Origin: Ogataea parapolymorpha DL-1
Taxonomy: Eukaryota; Ascomycota; Pichiomycetes; Pichiales; Pichiaceae
Direction: 5' to 3'
DNA length: 64,000 nucleotides
Assembly: GCF_000187245.1 (NCBI RefSeq)
Contig: NC_027864.1
Location: 868,001 to 932,000 of the forward strand
Shown piece by piece: positions 61,162-64,000 of this stretch. Every line of letters begins with the position of its first letter. The stretch's first letter is position 1. A program made the position numbers and the translations under genes. The notes beneath the pieces were generated by a model. The model had not been told where the DNA came from. It did not search any database and worked only from the letters and a program-made list of their open reading frames with translations.

Positions 61162-63999
61162 TTAGCTTGCGGTAACCACAGAAGTTCCTTCTTGAAATCT
61201 CACCTTGAATAGCCTATTTGCGTTGGTAAACATGCCCTCCTTCAATGAAACCACAATGAATTGAGACCCCTTGAACCTGGTTTTGATTAGATGGCCAATG
61301 TTCTGAGTGTGACTCAAGTCGAGAGCAGCATCAACCTCATCCAGAATATACATGGGAGCCGGTTTGAATTGAAGAAAAGACATGATCAAAGATAAAGCGA
61401 CTAGGGAACGCTGGCCACCTGACAGCTCAACTAATGACTCTTTCCAAACGTTGCCTAGCTTAACGCGTACTTCCAACCCCCTGGTTACATCATTCGGATC
61501 AGTCGGAACGAGTTTAGCGTAGGCTTGCGGCAGAAGATCTCCAAATATCTGCCCAAAATCGTCAGATACTTTCTTATACGTTTTAAGAAGCTCTGTTCTC
61601 TTATAATCATCAAGTTTTCGGACAGTTTCTTCAATTTTGGCCTTATCCTTGTTTATCTGCTTTATTTTAGTCCTCAATGAACTCTCGTGTTTTTCATGCT
61701 GTTCTATCTGCGCCATAATATTGCTATTCACTCCTTTTTTCTTCATTGATGATGAGCGGCTTTTCAACTGTTCGATGCGCTTGTGACAGTGCTCTAAATT
61801 GATGTTAGGGTACTGCTCCAAAACCTGATTGAGGAGCTTGCGATCAGAGACCCATTCTTGTTCTGCAATTATTCGATTTACTTTTTCTTTGAGTGAATTG
61901 TAGAGATTCTGATGAGAAGTCAGCACATCTCTTTGCTTCCTCAAATTTAAATCCACCTCATTGTACTCCTCACGTTTTTGATTCAGTGTTTGTGTCATTT
62001 CTTGCAGCTCATCATTTATTTCTACCATCTTTGACTTTTCTTGAGTGATTGAATTCCTGATCTTGGCAATCTCCGCAGTCAGATGGACACGTTCTTCTTC
62101 ACCCTTCCTAATCTCACTTTTCAATAGCATGATAGTTTTCCCTGAATCTTCAATTTGCTTCTCAAGGACACGAAGGTCCGATTGGCGTTCATCTTGGCCA
62201 ATCTGATGCTGTTGGAATCCCTTTTGTGACAATTTCAATTGCATTTTCTCGGCATCAATGAGAGTAGCAAGCTCATTGATTTCCTGCCGAAGTGCGAGAA
62301 GCTTTCCTTCTCCGTCATTATCAAAATCTCTCATATCATTTTGAAGAGACTCGATTTCTGCTTGAACCCTGATGCCCTCATTTTCTAGATCTTGAATCAG
62401 CTTTTCAAGCTCTTTTATTTCAGCCTCATCGTGTTTCACCCTTTGAAGTAGTCTAGCCGCCTCAGAATGCTCAAGTTGCCTCAACAAAATGCTCTTTTGA
62501 TAAAATTCCATCTTGAGGTCACGTTGAAGTGCCCCCGTTTGTTTGCTCAGAATTTCTTGTTCCTGAATCTCCTTTTGTACCGTGTGCAAGTCAGAAAAGA
62601 GATGACGTTCTTGTTCTCTAAAATTTCTGAGCTCTGCAAATGCAGAAAGAATAGAAGAGGCACTTTGTCTAGATCCGCCAGAAAGTCGGCCTTCTGGGTC
62701 ATATAAATCCCCATCCAGTGTAATGGACGCAGTTCTCACCTTTGGATCGAAAGTAACCTTTTTCGCTGTTTCAGGATCCTCGCAAATCAAGCGATTTCCA
62801 AATATAAACTGCATTGCTTTGCTGTATTCGGGATCGTGTTCAATCAGATTCAGTGCGAGCTCTACCTTTCCTGGGGCCAGGGATTTTGCGGCAGTCAGTT
62901 GGGTGTCACTAATCGTCTTTGAAGTTATTTTATTCAGTGGAATTATTGTGACTCGCCTTCTCAAATTCCCCTTGTCCAATAATTTAGAGCCTGACTTCTC
63001 TGTGTCAACAATAACATTATACAATCTCCCACCAGCACAGACTTCGATGGCCGTCGTAGATTTATTGTTCAATTCACTAATCGTAAAAAGTTCTCCGACT
63101 AACCCCTTGACGGAGGTAGAATCTAGCCCCGCATTGACAGCATCAAATTCAAAGAGCAAGTTAGGATGAGCGCGATGAAACTCGGATATTTTGTGCCGAA
63201 GTCTGCATAACTCGTGGCTTAAATTTTTCTCTTGATCTTTCAAAGACTTAAGCTTTTCTGGGAAGAAACCTATTCTCTCAAGATCGACGGACATTTTTGT
63301 ACAAAGGTCTTCCTTAATTTTTATTTTTTGATTTAGGGAATCAACTTCATCCTTAGCAGAGTTAATTTTATCTTTCTTTGAGGATATGTCGTTCTTCAAA
63401 TGGTCAATTCTGTGACGTGATTTTTCTTTCTCTACAGTGATCCGGGACAGCTTCTGTTTACTGTTGTGCAACTGAGCTAGAAATCCTCCATCGGTTGACC
63501 CTTTAGAAGATAGGCCCGTAGAAAGCGTGGATAAGAGATCCTCTCTTTGTCTCAATTGCTCAGTGAGATTCTCCACATATGTTTTTCGACGATTAAATTC
63601 CATTTCAGCGATCTTGTAGGCTTCATCAGAACTGTTTTGTAGTTTCTTTTGCTTGTCTAACTTCAAGCTCAGATTCTTCAACTTGGTGTTTTCCTCCTCG
63701 AGAATCTGTAATTTCAGGTCCTTCGCTGTCACAGTTCTAGTCAATGAATTTGTCAACTCAGTTTCAGTCGCTTCGAGCTCCTTTAAAGTGGTTCCCTTAC
63801 CTATTTCGTTTTGTTTCCGTGCACGCATATCTTTTAGGTCTTCCTCCAGCGTTTTGATTTCGCTTTCCAAAGTTTGAACTTTAGATTCAAGTTGCTGCAC
63901 TTGCATTTTGTCTTTTTCGACTACTTCTTCTTGAGTTACCAGTTTTCTAAGAAATATTTGATAGTCATGAGCTGCAACTGCTTTGGAAAGGGTTTCCAA
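61162..63999 (-). CDS. SMC2: Condensin subunit Smc2, N-terminal part beyond the window
   Basis: 945 codons of an SMC protein are present. The open frame runs to the last bases, so its apparent start is an edge artefact. About 220 N-terminal residues, including the Walker A P-loop, lie outside. The coiled coils are broken by the hinge (GLVGELFTISELNN... and TASITLDGDLYDPEGRLSGGSR, typical of Smc2). The C-terminal head has the signature LSGGQRSLVAL and Walker B YILDEVDAALD. With Smc4, Smc2 drives mitotic chromosome condensation. Confidence 0.93.
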   Translation of the reverse strand: METLSKAVAAHDYQIFLRKLVTQEEVVEKDKMQVQQLESKVQTLESEIKTLEEDLKDMRARKQNEIGKGTTLKELEATETELTNSLTRTVTAKDLKLQILEEENTKLKNLSLKLDKQKKLQNSSDEAYKIAEMEFNRRKTYVENLTEQLRQREDLLSTLSTGLSSKGSTDGGFLAQLHNSKQKLSRITVEKEKSRHRIDHLKNDISSKKDKINSAKDEVDSLNQKIKIKEDLCTKMSVDLERIGFFPEKLKSLKDQEKNLSHELCRLRHKISEFHRAHPNLLFEFDAVNAGLDSTSVKGLVGELFTISELNNKSTTAIEVCAGGRLYNVIVDTEKSGSKLLDKGNLRRRVTIIPLNKITSKTISDTQLTAAKSLAPGKVELALNLIEHDPEYSKAMQFIFGNRLICEDPETAKKVTFDPKVRTASITLDGDLYDPEGRLSGGSRQSASSILSAFAELRNFREQERHLFSDLHTVQKEIQEQEILSKQTGALQRDLKMEFYQKSILLRQLEHSEAARLLQRVKHDEAEIKELEKLIQDLENEGIRVQAEIESLQNDMRDFDNDGEGKLLALRQEINELATLIDAEKMQLKLSQKGFQQHQIGQDERQSDLRVLEKQIEDSGKTIMLLKSEIRKGEEERVHLTAEIAKIRNSITQEKSKMVEINDELQEMTQTLNQKREEYNEVDLNLRKQRDVLTSHQNLYNSLKEKVNRIIAEQEWVSDRKLLNQVLEQYPNINLEHCHKRIEQLKSRSSSMKKKGVNSNIMAQIEQHEKHESSLRTKIKQINKDKAKIEETVRKLDDYKRTELLKTYKKVSDDFGQIFGDLLPQAYAKLVPTDPNDVTRGLEVRVKLGNVWKESLVELSGGQRSLVALSLIMSFLQFKPAPMYILDEVDAALDLSHTQNIGHLIKTRFKGSQFIVVSLKEGMFTNANRLFKVRFQEGTSVVTAS

Positions 64000-64000
64000 C

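Overview
This window is nuclear DNA of an ascomycete budding yeast (Saccharomycotina). The genes are compact and mostly intron-free. The few introns are tiny (39-145 nt) with a GTAAGT/GTATGT donor and a CTAAC-type branch site. The proteins match budding-yeast families: Exo70, Pom152, Spt7, Edc3, Fal1, Smc2 and a GPI-type glucanase. A conserved leucine near the start of ATP synthase gamma is encoded by CTG, so CUG reads as leucine. Affinity to methylotrophic yeasts (Ogataea-like) is my guess, not shown by the sequence.

Layout. 1-43.6 kb is dense coding sequence: an arrestin-like adaptor (cut by the left edge), EXO70, an exo-1,3-beta-glucanase, a lipoate ligase, POP4, a mitochondrial protein, POM152, SMF3-like, SPT7, an eIF4E-binding-motif protein, EDC3, a RING-like/beta-propeller protein, a DUF1776/Pbr1-like protein, a CreC/WDR20-like protein, ATP3 (spliced), an unknown spliced gene, SES1, an ATG31 candidate, FAL1, DAS2 (spliced), a GH18 chitinase, DET1-like, and EFM5 (spliced). 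The order SES1-ATG31-FAL1-DAS2 is the same run as S. cerevisiae YDR023W-YDR020C. 59.2-64 kb resumes coding with an MFS transporter and SMC2 (cut by the right edge).

Between them, 43.6-59.2 kb is a 15.6-kb gene desert of low GC. It contains an intron-bearing tRNA-Tyr at its left edge and a tRNA-Asp near its right edge. It also holds five solo LTRs of one family in both orientations and one 4.56-kb, two-LTR Ty1/copia element with a broken gag-pol. A second, decayed repeat family forms an inverted pair. The gene at the left edge, EFM5, is the ortholog of YGR001C, the first right-arm gene beside CEN7 in S. cerevisiae. Together with the LTR cluster and the absence of genes, this makes the desert a strong candidate for a regional, retrotransposon-rich centromere. 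That is an inference and needs CENP-A mapping.

The coding part is housekeeping: exocytosis and cell wall (EXO70, glucanase, chitinase), mRNA fate (EAP1-like, EDC3, FAL1), mitochondria (lipoate ligase, ATP3), translation (SES1, EFM5), transcription (SPT7), nuclear pore (POM152), autophagy (ATG31 candidate) and chromosome structure (SMC2). Starts were moved from the first in-frame near-cognate codon to the first plausible ATG wherever the longest reading frame began with TTG or GTG.
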